NCBI GenBank assembly: GCA_015680905.1
Contig: CM027378.1
Coordinates: forward strand, 36,987,001 to 37,051,000
DNA length: 64,000 nucleotides
Direction: 5' to 3'
DNA from: Coptis chinensis
Taxonomy: Eukaryota > Streptophyta > Magnoliopsida > Ranunculales > Ranunculaceae
Below, piece by piece: positions 38,505 through 49,484 of the stretch. The position numbers and the translations under genes are program-made. Position 1 is the stretch's first letter. Each line of letters begins with the position of its first letter. The notes below the pieces were generated by a model that did not search any database, was not told the origin of the DNA, and was given only the letters and a program-made list of their open reading frames with translations.

Positions 38505-40250
38505 ATGGATGAGTTTGATGATATCGAGTGTAACAACCAAGAAGTAGAATGGAATGGTGATGGAGAAGAAGAGAATAGTAGCTGGAATTTAATTTGGGAA
38601 AATCTAATCAAACATTTAAACGATGGAGGGGAAAACGATGGTTTTGTCGATTCTATTTGGTTCAATATCAACAAGTCGACTTTCTGGAATGAATATTGTA
38701 TTAGGTCAACCCTACAAGAATTTCGAGCAGATGAGAGCGTTCTTCCCTCTGTTGGACGTGACTGCTTTTGATAGTACTTGCCTTAGGGTTTCTGGAATCA
38801 AGGCTGCATACAAGTCTTTGGGGAGTGAAGCCTGATTGGCTGGTTTAGCTGTGTATTCGGCACTAGATTTCTGAAGATGGTCAAGAGCATGTTCACAAGT
38901 ATGTGATAGCTTTTTGTATGTATTTTATGGGTGATATTTTCTTCCCAAATGGCCATTGCACGATTCTTCTTGGGTATCTTGCAAATTTTGTGAACTTGAA
39001 TGAGGTGAATGGGATTGACTTTGGTGGAGCAGTATATTGTCATTTGTTGTGTTCTTTAGACGAGGTTTCTCACAATTGTGTAGGTGTTAGACAACCTCAG
39101 TTTGGAGGGTTTTGCTGCTATTTTGGAGATATGTTTTTACGATTACTTTTGTGCTGTAGCTCCCTAACCTAACTCTTTATGATGATGCACACCCTAGACT
39201 CAGAAATCGAGCTCATACTAGTGGTGAGAATATGAGATCCATCATTCATTGCATATTGTTCGTTTTCAGATTGAGATCAGAGCAGTGTCTGCTATTGTGT
39301 GGAGACCTTGGAGGACTTCTATGCATTTGACAAATCTAGGATGTCTATTTGTGTTGTCGCTGTCTTACAAGAGGATGATATTTTGTCATTGATGAGAAGA
39401 TGTGGTACTTTGGGGATAGATGTTATGGGCATTCCGCCGGATCTGCCTATTGAAGTAGCTCATGCTAGTGACTTTCAGCAACATGTTATTGATAAGAGTA
39501 AACCGTACATTGAGTTGGCCACTGGCAGGAGGTCTAGTTATAGAACAGCGGTATGAGCTGTATTATGCATATATATGTATATATATATATATATATTGGT
39601 CAAGTGTATCAGTTGGTTATTTGCTACCAATATTGTATCGATCTAGCAGCATTGATCTAATGACCGGGTTGAGTATCAGACACGAGTATTATATTGGTGA
39701 GCCATCACAACCATTATATCTGCCGAGATCGGCCTATGGAGACATTTGTTTTAGCTCTAGACCCACCTCAGTGGCCTTTCTCTTACAGTTTGAGTGATCC
39801 TACTGGTCAGACGGTTTATGAGCCTATTCCTTCTATCACTGAGACTCACTTTATACACCTAGAGCCCCGGTTTTCGGTAACCGTTTATCTTGACTATATT
39901 TCATTTCCTTTTAAACTAAAATTTTATATGATATTAATTGATAAATTTTACAGGATGAGTTGTGTAGGGGAGGTATGAGACGGGCCTACGTGTAAATGAT
40001 GGCTTGCGCCTCTTTAGTATTTCGTTATAGTCGTGAGAGAGATACTTTGAGGCTTATACCCAGTCTGAGCGTAGTTACGAAGCGTTAACTGTTGAGAGTG
40101 CGTGTTGATAGGTAGACATTGCAAAGACAGATTGATGAGTTAGAGACTCAGTTTGGTTGCACTACAGTACAACCAGGAACTACACACGGGCAAACTTCAT
40201 GGAGGCGGCGTAGGACTGAGATGTTTATTTTGTATGACTAGACTATGTTG
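38505..40250 (+). pseudogene. Decayed plant-mobile-domain (PMD)-like gene
   Basis: Pieces in several frames resemble the PMD (aminotransferase-like) family: YVIAFCMYFMGDIFFPNGHC, then NEVNGIDFGGAVYCHLLCSL (the usual W/FGGAAL-YL core), then IPPDLPIEVAHASDF with KSKPYIELATGRRSSYR, and at the end RQIDELETQFGC. The order fits the family's core and C-terminal parts. Many stops and frame changes show it is dead. PMD genes occur both as host genes and inside transposons. The start MDEFDDIECNN at 38505 may not belong to it. Confidence 0.4.
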
Positions 40251-41029
40251 GAACTTTTAATTGTTGGTTATTAATTATGACTATATTTTATCATTACAGT
40301 ATATGTTGCTTCTTTTGATTACTATGACAGGCTTAGACTATAGGTTGTTTTCTTAGAATATTATGACATATTTTAGGTTGCTTCCTGTGATTAAGACTAA
40401 GTGTGTGCTTCGATCTTATTTTTTCTTAAAAATTATTTTCTGAAAAAAAAATTATTTTCTAAAAAATAATTTATTCCAAAAACAATTTTTGAATAAACAT
40501 GTTTGGTTGAGATTTTTTTTAAAAGCTATTTTTATAAAATCGGCAGATTTCATAATATTTTGATATTTCTGGAAATCGCGGCAATATGTACTATGCACCC
40601 GAGCAGTCCATTTGTCTAGAGCGCCAACCCACAATGACCACCAAAAAGTGAAAAACAAAAACAGTTTTTTGTCTTGGCAAACACTTGTAGGAAAAAAACA
40701 ATTTTTTCGGATCAATAAACATTTTTTGTGTGAAAAACTACTTTCTAATAAAATGGAGACCAAATATGTTTATTTTAAACAAAATAAAGATTTTTCTCTA
40801 ATAAATGATTATTGCCAATAAATAAATATGATCCAAAAACCCCCTTATATTAGCAAATGAAAATATTTTTCCTTAATTCATTAATTGAACAAAAACTATT
40901 ACATGTTGGCTCATACATTGACACTATTTGTGCCACCACGATTTTCATATTTTGCTAGAATTGGTGTTTGTTTTAGTTCTAAGACCCTTTTCTCAAAGTG
41001 GTACACTATCCAATGTCTTTGCCAAAAGC
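40251..41029. other. AT-rich DNA with inverted A/T-rich blocks
   Basis: 40410-40520 (AAAAATTATTTTCTGAAAAA-like) and 40640-40810 (AACAATTTTTTCGG, AACATTTTTTGTGTGAAAAA) look like opposing arms of a decayed AT-rich MITE, around ACATGTTTGGTTG. No clean ends or target duplications could be set. No gene was seen. Confidence 0.3.
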
Positions 41030-41603
41030 CTAGTATCAATTTTTTCCTGTCTAAAGTTTTTTCTTCTTCAATCTCAACTTAATTTTCTTCTTCAATGTTT
41101 TCTTAAATTTCATCTTTTCTTATTCAATTTCTTTCTTCAATTGAAGTTTCTCTTTTTCACGACCATCTTTTTTGTTACAATTTAGTAAAAGAAGAAAGCA
41201 TCAAACTTTTAGTAAAAGATTTAGCATTGGCATTAATACCAAAAGTCACTTTTTCTTTCTTGCAGACATCCTTGCTTTGCATTTTCCCAGTTGACCTCTC
41301 TAAGGAGCCTTCTGTACTACTAGTCGTACTCAGACTAAATTAAAGTAAATGTGTTGATCATGTAGGTGTTGCAAAACCGTGTACTGAACCAGATGAATCA
41401 AAGCATTCGGCGTCTTGATTTTTCTTTCTTTTTTGGCCTTCGCGCGACATTTTCATTTTAAAGTCGAGTTTTTCCCACTTTGTTGTGTCTTTAACTACAT
41501 TATAGCAATCTTCCCATTTCCATTGAGATTTTGTAAGCGCGCCAAAAGTCTTTATGGCGTCTTCAACCTGCATTGATAATATATATATATATATATATAC
41601 CAT
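41030..41603 (-). pseudogene. Fragment of a NAM-associated/Myb-like domain gene
   Basis: On the minus strand from about 41603: VEDAIKTFGALTKSQWKWED, then CYNVVKDTTKWEKLDF, followed by charged, Lys/Glu-rich sequence to about 41060. The W-x-W/F, CW-or-CY and KW spacing recalls the NAM-associated C-terminal domain found in plant Myb-like proteins, including those of PIF/Harbinger elements. The 5' part is cut off by the TA repeat and the MITE to its right, and the 3' part has stops. Assignment is by motif only. Confidence 0.4.
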
Positions 41604-41962
41604 AGATTACTATAGTTTTTATACAATAGTTTATACCACATCCCTCTTCAAGATGAGTTAAGTGCTAATAATTTGTGGATATTATCTACTAACCATTGAT
41701 AACATCTTTATACACAAATTCGTCTCATTAGAAATCTCTAACCTAGTTAAAAATCATTCTAAATTTTGATTTTTTTAAAACGGTTCAGATTTTACATTTT
41801 GCAATCATCTTTTGACATAGTTAAAACATTATCAAATGAGTTGAAAATTTGTAGAGGTAATCTTCATGGTTAGTTGAACACATCCACAAAAAATTAAGTT
41901 ATAATTAACGTTGTATATAAAGTTGTGAGGCATGATATAAACTATGGTATAAAAAGTATGGT
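41597..41962. mobile_element. MITE with imperfect TIRs (about 365 bp)
   Basis: The left arm (41597-41650) contains TTTTTATACAATAGTTTATA and then CCACATCCCTC. The right arm (41917-41962), reversed, contains TTTTTATACCATAGTTTATA and then TCATGCCTCAC. Both arms point inward and start with TACCATA-like ends. The element is AT-rich and non-coding. A (TA)n run at 41578-41598 adjoins its left end. Confidence 0.55.
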
Positions 41963-42186
41963 AAACGGAACCTGCTATATATATGAGGGATAGAGCCACA
42001 TTCATTATGCGCACATTATAGCCACATTTTCGACATACAAATGAATTAAGGCCTAGTTTTTTGTGGAAATGACCTCCCCATTATGAAGACCATTCTCACA
42101 AAAAATCATAATATTTGGATGTCTAACCATGTAAAAATTAGTGTTCATTTGTATTCATTTTTTATTTTATTTTATAAAAGATCCAT

Positions 42187-42690
42187 TCATTCATAATCAG
42201 GTAACAACAAAGTTTTCATACACTCTTTGACTCGATGAAAGACATTACTAATAGATAAAGGAATCACAATCCCATTACAAGACAAGTTTGTGCCATTTCT
42301 ATCAGCGTCTGCAAGAAGGTGAGCATGTTGAGTTTCATTCCTAGAGCAAAAAACAATACGACAAAAACCAAAAGACTGCCTGATAAACTGGATCTTTGAC
42401 CTTAGAGCCTCTAATTCCCAAGAGGAACAAGCAACATGACCATTGACAGCATCAACCATGCTTTTGCAATCTGATGCAAAGACCACCATCTTAATATCCA
42501 AATCCAAAGCTTTTTCGAAACCCCACAACAGAGCTAGGAACTCCGTCTCTTCGGGTCCCGATGCTACGCAGTGCTTGCTTCCTGCAAACAAGATATCACA
42601 AGACCATTTACAAATGGTAAGTCCAATACCGCCATTGCTTGATATACTCTCATATCCGCCATCAATTGTTAAAAGAAATAACTCTGGCAA
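42187..42690 (-). pseudogene. RNase H domain of LINE A
   Basis: LLTIDGGYESISSNGGIGLT, GPEETEFLALLWGFEKALDL and VVFASDCKSMVDAVNG give D, E and D in the order of an RNase H fold, and RNETQHAHLLADAD lies at the last catalytic position. C-terminal RNase H is typical of many plant L1 elements. The domain itself is open. Confidence 0.85.
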
Positions 42691-42780
42691 AAAGGTTTTT
42701 GGAATATAGTATTTACACAGAGGTTTGGGTTTTGATGGTAGGAAAGGAGCTATGTATTGAGCTAAAAGGTTGATCGGGTA

Positions 42781-45097
42781 TTAAGGTTTGTGGCTCTGGT
42801 TAAAAGTGATTTTGTTTCTATCCATCCAAATGAAGTAAGATAGATTGGCAAAGTGTGTTAAGTTTTGAATGGTAGTATCTTTGGGTTGAGTTTTCATAGA
42901 GATTGTTAGGAAGGTATCCATAAAGGTTGTGTGAGATTGTATACGGAGAGAAAGTGGACTACTGAACCATCTGGGTGCTAGGGAAAGACAAGTGAGAAGA
43001 GCATAATCAATGGATTCAGGACCTTGGTTACAGCGAGGACAGATGCCATTGGTAGCCATATGTCGATGAGTTAAGAGTTGCTTAGTGGGGAGAATAGAAT
43101 GGAGTACTTGCCAAATAAAGAGTTGAATCCTCAGAGGTGATTTTATTTTCCATAGGATATTCCAAACTTTAGTAGGAATTGTAATTATGGAAGGATTGTT
43201 AGTATGAAGGTGCATATACCAATTATAAGAGGATTTCATGGTGAATTTACCGTTTTTTTCGATTGTCCAAATCCAAGGTTCAAACTCAGAGTTATGATCT
43301 AGTTGAATTTTAAAAATCTCATTTGCAGTTTCTTGAGTGAAAAATGTGTTAATTAGACTGTAGTTCCAAGAATTGTTCAGAATGAGATCAAAAACAAAAA
43401 TGATGTTCTCATCATTAGGGGGTGGACCCATAGGTTTTTTATAAGGCAGGGAAGGCACCCAATTGTCCTCCTAGATCCTAGTATCTCTGCCATGTTTGAT
43501 CAGGAGACAAGGAATAAGCTTGATTTCATTTTTGATTTTAATAAGCTTTTTCCACCACGAAGAATAAAAAACTTTGGCTTTAGCATTGAGGAAGTTACAT
43601 TGAGGGAAATACTTAGTTTTTAAAATATGAACCCAAAACAAATGTGGTTCTGTAATAAGTTTTCAACACAGCTTAGACAGTAAAGCTTTGTTTTGAAAGT
43701 AAGAAGATTTAAAGTCCAGGCCACCCAAACATTTTTTAGCACAACATTTTTGCCAACTGATTAAGTGCGCTTTTGAATTACCAATATCATTTTTACCCCT
43801 ACCAGAAATTAGCTTGGGTTTGATCAATCTCATCACATTCTTGTTCTGTGAAAAGATGGGTTTGCATGTTGTATATAAGAATAGCACTAGTAACACTCTT
43901 AATTAGAGTACCTCTACCAGTTTTTGAAATTAAATTTATCTTCCAATTTCATAATTTCGTAGAAATATTTTTGATGATAGTATTAGTATTAAATTTATGA
44001 GGTTTTATGGGATTAAAATCCAGACCCAAATATTTATTGTTCTGATTAGACACAGGGATTTTTAACACACGGGCAACAATTTATCGAAGGCGAGGATGTA
44101 AATTATGACTAAAAATAATCAATGATTTATTAAAATTTATGCGTTGGCCTGAAAGATTACAATAATCATTCAAACAATCAACAATATTAGTATTATTGGC
44201 TCTAACAAAAACAAAGCAATCATCAGCAAACATTAAGTGGGAAATAGGATGTGATTGTTGAGCAATTTTGATGGCATGTAACTTATTAGTGGTCATCATA
44301 TGATTTATATACCTAGAAAAGTACTTGGTGCAGATGATAAACAGGAAGGGAGACAAAGGGTCTCCCTGACGAATACCTCGGGTAGGCGAGAAGAGTCCAA
44401 AAGGAGCTCCATTAAGATTAATAGAGAAGGAAGAACTAGTAATACAGAGTTTTATCTTATCCAGGAAATCCATTTTTCAGAAAAACCAAATTGTTCTAAA
44501 ATTTTAGTCCATTCTATTTGATCAAATGCTTTATGCATATCCAATTTCACAGCCATACAACCTTGCACACCTTTTTTCTTTTTTAGTCAGTGTAAAATCT
44601 CTTGTAGCAAAACAGTATTATCAGTAATTTGACGATTTTTGGCAAAGGAAGATTGAAAGAAAGGGGGATATAATTTTATCTAAAAACGGTTTTAACCGGT
44701 TAGCAAGAATTTTTGAAATGATATGATAAATGATATTACACAAACTTATGGGGGGAAAGTTTTTAATATTAATAGGGCTATTGATTTTTGGAATTAAGGT
44801 GATATTGGTATGATTGAAACTCTGCAGCATATTGTTATTTGTGAAAAAGTCATTTATTATTTGAAAAATATCTTTTTTTAGGAAGTTCCAATTATCTTGA
44901 TAAAAGAGTGGAGTGAACCCATTTGAACCCGGGGCTTTACAAGGGTCCATAGCGAAAAGAGCATAATGATTCTCCTCCATGGTTACAGCTTTTATAAGCT
45001 CATAGTTATCGTTGTCAGAAATGATTGGACTAATGAAAGGGAGATGAGTAGGAATATTAGGATGTGAAGTAGAGAAAATGGTGGTGAAAAAAGACAC
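42781..45097 (-). pseudogene. Reverse transcriptase and zf-RVT of LINE A ORF2
   Basis: RT starts near 45097 (ALFAMDPCKAPGSNGFTPLF, then NITLIPKINSPINIKNFPPI). The palm has TRGIRQGDPLSPFLFIICTK and the catalytic SHLMFADDCFVF (FADD box, as usual in plant L1). The zinc-binding region follows: VWNILWKIKSPLRIQLFIWQ, ICPRCNQGPESIDYALLTCL. At least four frame changes or stops separate these pieces, so the enzyme is dead. Confidence 0.85.
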
Positions 45098-45298
45098 AAT
45101 GTGAGTACCTATCTCAGTTCTTGTGTGATACCATTGATTGTTATCATCTTTTAAAGTTAATATTCGATTAGTACCTCTTCTGGAAATAGCATATTGATGG
45201 AAAATTTTTGTATTTTGATCACCTAACGTTAATTTGAGGTATCTAGACTTGTCCCTCCAGTAGGACTCTTGCCTAGTATCTAAGGAGGTTATTTTCGA

Positions 45299-46256
45299 TT
45301 AGGTATTATAAGTGGGATTACATAATTGAATTTTAGCAAAATTATTTAAAAGGCTTTGAATCTCATAGTCAATTTTATGAAAATGATCTTTATTCCATTT
45401 TAAGAGGAGTTTTTTCATCAAAGTTAAGTTATTATCAAAATCTTGAAACGAAAAATTGTTGTGTTTGCCAGTTGTGCTCAATAAGCTCTTTGTAAGAAGA
45501 ATCCGTAGCCCATGCTGACTGAAAGAAGAAAGGTTTAGGGACTTTGTTGTGCGTGGGATTTGTGTCTAGGTAGATAAGGCTATGATCGGAATATATGATA
45601 GGGAGGGTGGTGTAGAGGGCGGCATTTGAGAATGTTTGTAGGGCTTGTGTATTTAGGTAAGCTTTGTCGAGACGTTCTTTTGTGAGGGTGTGAAGATGTT
45701 GATTATTTGTCCAAGTAAAAGTGTTGCCATGGAAGCCTAAGTCTGTAAGATGAGCTTGTTGTAGGAAGGACAGTAACGCGTTTGAGGATGTCGTTTGTTT
45801 GAAAGGTTTACCATATTTTTCCCAAGGAGAAAGAATGTTGTTAAAGTCTCCTATTATGCACCAATCAGTGTGAATGTGGGCACATTGTTGTTGGAGATGA
45901 TTCCAAAATAAGAATCTGTTTCGTGGTTGAGGAGGTGCATATATGAAGGACATTATTAAGGGTTTTGATTGATTATCAGAGATTTTAGTATGTATAATGT
46001 TTTAAGAAAGAAAGAGGATATCAATCTTGATCTGACCCGACCAAAGTAACCAAAGACTACCTTTTAAACCAATAGAAGGAACAATGCAATGATGTTGAAA
46101 AGGGAGAGTTTTAATTCTAAATTGACTATCTTGCAATGATGCTTTTGTCTCCATGACAAAGCATATATCAAACTTAATCTTAGAATGTTGAGTGAGAAGG
46201 TATTTAACAGTGGAGTGTTTACCACTCCCTCTGCAATTCCAAGAACAAATCTTCAT
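45299..46256 (-). pseudogene. Endonuclease (EEP) part of LINE A ORF2
   Basis: MKICSWNCRGSGKHSTVKYL at 46256 is the ORF2 start and the N-terminus of an AP-like endonuclease; VMETKA supplies the catalytic Glu. After a break near 45960-46000 come WCIIGDFNNILSPWEKYGKP and IIYSDHSLIYL (the GDFN and SDH motifs). The ORF2 start lies 38 bp inside the ORF1 end, in another frame. Confidence 0.87.
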
Positions 46257-47799
46257 GGTGCTGTGGAGGTGGAGGCCAAGGTGAAAGAGAAAAATCTATG
46301 TGATTTGAGACTTTAGAAGGTGCAGTAATTTGGGGCACGTGAAATAAAGGATGAGTATATGATAATGAAGGAGAAATGATAGATGTGTGTACCTGGTGAG
46401 CCGCTGGATGTTCCGGTTCAAGCACACTCGGGTGGTTATTGGTGTCATTATACATATGAGAAGAACTTGGAGTAGATTCATCAGCAAAGTTCTCATCATC
46501 AGAGTCATCCTGCCAGTTGTATGAGAACTCCATAACCAGCGTTTTACTACCAACAGCCGCAGTATCATATAGTAGCTTCCTCTTTTTGATTGGAGGAGAG
46601 TACTTAGCAACACACTTTTGATCAATGACATCATCACTTCTAGGACGTTTTTTATCTTTCACTTGGTTTAGGGTATTAGTGGAAGTCATTTTGGGTTTGT
46701 CTTTTAAAGGTTTTTGTGGGTGTGTGAGCAGATAGGGACGGTTGGTGTTTTCTAGAATGAAGATTTGCTTTTATGTTTTTTTTCTTCCTATAGTTAGATT
46801 TGATCGTCGGCATGTGTAGATACTGGAGCGACTGCGGCTAGATTGAGTTCCAAGAAAGAGAGATCATCTGTAGTCTTTGGGATATTGTGCACACTGTCTC
46901 TAATAATACTTTTTCCTTTATCACGTATGCTTGGAATATTGGAAGTCACCACCAAAAGAGATGTGTCCAAGGGATTGCTATCCTGATTGAGTGTACCAGA
47001 AGTAATACAGAGACCAGTAGTCTTAGTCTTCGAGATTTCCCATTATACGATCTTGGCTAGGTGGCGGAACCACAATCTCCATGGGAGTAACAATTGATGA
47101 GGTGTCGCCCACCTGAATGTTATGTGCCCTAATATTGTCCAAGTGTTGAGGAACCTCTGCATCTGTTAAAAGTTGCATCCTGGAGTCATCATGAGATTCT
47201 TTGGTGTTACTTGGACCTGCTTGATCCTTGCTTGGCAAGCAACGGTTGCCACTTGTATAGGAAGGCTGATTTTTCACATCAGCTATGCCACTTGGACTCT
47301 GAGTTTGCAGCTGTTGGACTGTTGTGATTGGAAGGTTTTGTATGCCATTGGTTGCTTGAGAAGCCGACCGTGGTGGAGCTGGTGGAATACGATCAATGTG
47401 GTAGCCGTAGAGCCAATGACTATATCTTTTATGTCGTGAGTAGCTTTTGGTCCATCTGATGGATGCATGTATTCCACAAGATGAGTTGTTGTGCCCCAGC
47501 CGTCCACATTCAAAACAAAACTTCTAATCGTTCGAGCTTAATAGGATGACGTACCAAGTTATGTGCTGGATCCAAAGCTTCAACGTGAGTGGGCAAGCAA
47601 TCGTTGAAATGTTAATACGTATGCGTAAGTATGAGCCATCACGATTATGATGGTGGCCGGTATCAACCTGTTGAACGGACCCTATGGAAGAGCCTAGTAG
47701 TTTGCCAATGGTTGCTGTGAATCTCTCCAAAGGGATTTGATATATCTGAGCCCAGAAATTCAAAGTTTGGAAATTCATTTTGTCTGGAGTTTTCTCCAT
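46219..47799 (-). pseudogene. ORF1 of LINE A (nucleic-acid-binding protein)
   Basis: LNFWAQIYQIPLERFTATIG, KLLGSSIGSVQQVD and YLRIRINI match the DUF4283-type ORF1 core of plant LINEs; then CFECGRLGHNNSSCG (47.5 kb) is a CCHC zinc knuckle. A long hydrophilic tail follows and ends at 46219 (LELQREW). The N-terminal part is missing and at least two frame changes interrupt it. Confidence 0.75.
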
Positions 47800-47950
47800 T
47801 TCCCATGCTTTAAAAAGTAAAATATGAAAGTTTTGTGAGCATGTTATAATGTTAGACTTCTTTGAATGAGTTGAATTTTTGTGAGCATGTTCTCCATGGT
47901 GGGGAGATCATATCTACAAAAAATCAGCCCTTAATTCAACTTTTAAGTCC

Positions 47951-48460
47951 ATGGTTTTGCTGGATTCATTTACAATGTGGCTACATGATCCGAAACAAGG
48001 GGTTTGGGTACAGAAGAAACAAGATGGCACTGATGAGATGAAGGCACACGAAGAGGAGAAGCAAAATGAGCCTAAACAAACAGCAATCCTAATAGAGGGG
48101 CCTAATAAGACACATGATGAGATTCATGAAGTGGTAACAATACAAGATGAAAAGGAAGAAGGGTGGGAAACACCTTCAAGGAGGCATAGTGTTAGAGTAC
48201 GAGAAGAACATAACATGCAATCAGGGGTTACAAAGGAACAAACAAGTGAAATAAGCATGAGCCAAGGAGGGAAAGAGGGTAGTCCAAATGAAAAAAGGAA
48301 TAAGCCTATTCTTGTTAAAACACATGCATCTGGAAGTGGTTCGGGGATTATAAACAAAACTCAGAAGTTGGGTGAACAAGTTATTGTGGTGAGAAGAGAG
48401 AGTAGAAGTAAAGATTTGACCAAGACAGGTCAATTAATACATCCCCACTTGTTGAAATGA
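47951..48460 (+). pseudogene. ORF1 C-terminal part of LINE B
   Basis: MWLHDPKQGVWVQKK is close to the YG-x-WLR-type motif after the zinc knuckle of plant LINE ORF1 proteins. The rest is a hydrophilic Glu/Lys-rich tail. The stop TGA (48458-48460) overlaps the ORF2 start ATG (48457-48459) as ATGA. The first two thirds of ORF1 are missing. Confidence 0.65.
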
Positions 48461-49353
48461 TACAAATTGGATGTTGTAACATGAGGGGGCTAAATGTGGG
48501 ATTCAAAAAAGTGGAAGTCAGAGAGATGATCAAGAAACACAAAATTAGCCTCATAGGGATGGTAGAGACAAAAGTGCAGCAACATAACATGGATAAAACT
48601 GTTCGAAGGTGCTGCGAGGGATGGAGTGTGGAACATAATTACATGTAGACCAGGGTAAGATTTGGGTATGCTGGGATACAAATATGTGCAAAGGTAGAGT
48701 TATGGAGAGGGAGCTGCAACATATAACAGTGGAGGTTACTTTAACTAGTAGCAAGGTGTTTATGACTTCATTTGTATATGCAAGTACTGATTTGGTTACT
48801 CGGAGAGAGCTCTGGCACAGGTTGGTTAACTATTCATGTGCGTATCATGGGCCATGGGTGGTATTAGGGGACTTCAACTCAGTTCTGAGCTCAGAAGAGA
48901 GAGTGGGAGGGAGACCTACTTGAAGAGAGCTCTGGCACATGTTGGTTAACTATTCATGTGCGTATCATGGGCCATGGGTGGTATTAGGGGACTTCAACTC
49001 AGTTCTGAGCTCAGAAGAGAGTGGGATGGAGACCTACTCATCCGATTCATTATACTGATTTTTTGGAATGTGTCACTATGGCGGGCCTCACGGATATGAA
49101 ATACAAGGGGAATTTCTTAACGTGGAATAACAGGAGAGGTGTTAGAATATGGCGAAAGCTAGATAGAGTTCTAGTAAATTTTGAATTGCAAGATGATTTT
49201 GATGAAGAAGAAGCTGAGTTCTTAAACTCGAGCACTATATCAAACCACTCCTCTATGATAACTTACTCTTTGAAACAAACGGGTCAGAATAAAAAGCCTT
49301 TTCGGTTCATTAACTTTTGGACTCGAGAGGAGGGATTCTTGGAAACCATCTAG
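48457..49353 (+). pseudogene. Endonuclease part of LINE B ORF2
   Basis: MIQIGCCNMRGLNVGFKKVE and LIGMVETKVQQHNM (catalytic Glu), then WVVLGDFNSVLSSEERVGGR, MKYKGNFLTWNN and SNHSSMITYSL fit the EEP endonuclease of L1. The segment holding GDFN is duplicated in tandem (about 48804-48923 and 48924-49038). A stop near 48646 and the duplication disrupt the frame. The final SDH motif reads SNH. Confidence 0.85.
48804..49038 (+). repeat. 120-bp tandem duplication inside LINE B endonuclease
   Basis: Two copies with 120-bp offset start at GAGAGCTCTGGCACA(G/T)GTTG and run to GGAGACCTACT. They differ at very few positions, so the duplication is young relative to the LINE's other damage. The second copy is a few bases shorter. 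Confidence 0.93.
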
Positions 49354-49484
49354 TAGGCTTGGGCAAATGAAGTAGTAGGGGCCATGTATGTCTTCATGAG
49401 AAAGATTAAGCTTGTGAAAGGATTGAATGGAATAGAGAGAGAATTGGGAATGTCAAGACAAGAGCTCAAACTAAAAAGGAAGAG

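Larger units (their letters stand above)
42156..47812 (-). mobile_element. L1-type LINE A, nested in the Tourist-like element
   Basis: Minus-strand order: ORF1 with zinc knuckle (47.8-46.2 kb), ORF2 with endonuclease (46.26-45.4 kb), reverse transcriptase (45.1-44.1 kb), zf-RVT (43.46-42.78 kb) and RNase H (42.69-42.19 kb), then a short 3' UTR and an A-rich tail (T-rich on plus, 42156-42180). The ORF1 N-terminus seems short, so the copy may be 5'-truncated. ORF2 is split by several frame changes and stops. No target duplication could be made out. Confidence 0.88.
42050..47930. mobile_element. Tourist-like element with long TIRs, interrupted by a LINE
   Basis: A left arm from 42050 (GGCCTAGTTTTTTGTGG) and a right arm ending at 47930, reversed GGGCTGATTTTTTGTAG, match over about 59 bp at roughly 80 % by eye and more loosely to about 80 bp (GTCTAAC in both). 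TTAA lies outside each end (42046-42049, 47931-47934), consistent with a 3-bp TTA/TAA duplication of PIF/Harbinger-Tourist elements. Without the LINE at about 42156-47812 the element would be only about 220 bp, a MITE. Confidence 0.7.

Noticed and set aside
48124-48754. Minus-strand ORFs across LINE B
   Set aside because: Shadows of the plus-strand ORF1/ORF2 coding sequence.
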